5,566 nucleotides of DNA from an uncultured Eggerthellaceae bacterium. Lineage in GTDB: Bacteria; Actinomycetota; Coriobacteriia; Coriobacteriales; Eggerthellaceae. The notes beneath the pieces are model-generated. The model had not been told where the DNA came from and did no database searches. It worked only from the letters and a program-made list of their open reading frames with translations. This document shows, in pieces, positions 5,330 through 5,566 of this stretch; position 1 is the first letter of the stretch; each line of letters begins with the position of its first letter. The stretch lies in NCBI GenBank assembly GCA_934623455.1, contig CAKTVK010000125.1, forward strand, positions 1 through 5,566, given 5' to 3'. The translations under genes and the position numbers were made by a program.

Positions 5330-5526
5330 TTTTTCGCGGTTCGCGCTGCATGGCGTCTGGCTTGCCGCCCGCCGTTCGTGTCCGCCGACGCCGCCCGCGC
5401 TGACAGCTCGCACCTGCAGCTACTGGTCCTTCGCTTACAACGCAGTATGCACCGTTACCTATTAGCGCTGCGCCTCCTGAAGTGGGTGCAAAGGTGGTAA
5501 ACTGGCAAGATGTAAAAATCGCGAAA

Positions 5527-5566
5527 CTGTCCCTTGGGACAGCCGGCTGAATAGGGTGAGAATCCC
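5527..5566 (+). promoter_or_regulatory. Structured RNA start, possibly the 5' part of a cobalamin-type riboswitch (cut by window end)
   Basis: CTGTCCC (5527-5533) and GGGACAG (5536-5542) form a strong hairpin. It is followed by AATAGGGTGAGAATCCC (5550-5566), in which GGG and CCC can close a second small stem. GGTGAGAATCC resembles the conserved GGTGaaAaTCC block of cobalamin riboswitches, and AATAGGG resembles the AAaAGGG just before it. However, the usual few bases between these blocks are missing, and the downstream CCGC..ACTGT box and the B12-box half lie beyond the window. GGGTGA..TCCC also recalls an FMN-element stem. Treat this as a hint of a leader for a gene beyond the edge. Confidence 0.3.

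Larger units (their letters stand above)
5097..5566. other. Gene-free tail containing a repeat element and a structured end
   Basis: I find no credible gene in these 470 bp. Open frames on both strands (for example 5178-5465 plus, 5112-5351 minus) begin inside the inverted repeat, lack ribosome sites and encode odd low-quality peptides, so I regard them as spurious. The tract holds the 151-bp inverted-repeat element. A GC-rich stretch at about 5335-5490 shows nothing I can name beyond its composition. The stem-loops at the window end are described separately. TGCCTAG occurs twice (5144-5150 and 5168-5174) just before the element. Confidence 0.6.

Noticed and set aside
5178..5500. Small open frames in the tail (5178-5465, 5273-5500 plus; 5112-5351 minus)
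   Set aside because: They start in or run through the inverted-repeat element, lack ribosome sites, and mirror each other only because the DNA is palindromic.
5475..5503. Promoter with extended -10 TGGTAAACT near 5495-5503
   Set aside because: No acceptable -35 box at the right distance and only a partial -10 match.
5097..5566. CRISPR array or tRNA gene in the tail
   Set aside because: No regularly spaced direct repeats and no tRNA cloverleaf or T-loop signature. The repeats present are inverted.

Overview
The window is about 5.6 kb of bacterial DNA with one tightly packed plus-strand gene cluster (82-5002) and a roughly 560-bp gene-free tail. I read it as coming from an anaerobic gut-type actinobacterium, most likely Coriobacteriia/Eggerthellaceae (the Eggerthella, Gordonibacter, Slackia, Adlercreutzia group). 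That assignment is inference from gene content (a large molybdopterin enzyme of the acetylene hydratase / pyrogallol transhydroxylase / catechol dehydroxylase type, a mini Fe-S partner and an MFS carrier), the strong AGGAGG-type ribosome sites and the moderately high GC. No phylogenetic marker gene is present.

Layout: (1) 82-2421, a 779-aa cytoplasmic Mo/W-bis-MGD enzyme. (2) 2443-2775, a 110-aa protein with two [4Fe-4S] motifs, 21 bp downstream and almost certainly its electron-transfer partner. (3) 2776-2968, a 193-bp gap rich in stem-loops, ending in a Shine-Dalgarno that lies inside a small palindrome. (4) 2969-3421, a 150-aa soluble protein of no family I recognise. (5) 3469-4776, a 12-TM MFS carrier of the oxalate:formate-antiporter-like type. 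(6) 4805-5002, a 65-aa cysteine-rich zinc-ribbon miniprotein with a GTG start, followed by a clear intrinsic terminator at 5064-5096. (7) 5097-5566, no convincing gene. It holds a 151-bp element with perfect 23-bp terminal inverted repeats (5179-5329) and, at the very end, a stem-loop tract resembling the start of a cobalamin-type riboswitch that is cut off by the window edge.

How the parts may work together (inference): the MFS protein brings in or exchanges a small, probably anionic or aromatic substrate. The molybdoenzyme transforms it in the cytoplasm, with electrons passing through the small Fe-S protein. The 150-aa protein and the zinc-ribbon protein are accessory factors of unknown job. 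The most notable sequence-level point is that the molybdoenzyme has lost three of the four cysteines expected for its N-terminal [4Fe-4S] cluster (now Asp29, Trp34, Asp62). The small subunit may therefore deliver electrons directly to the Mo site, as in pyrogallol-phloroglucinol transhydroxylase. The substrate cannot be named from sequence alone.
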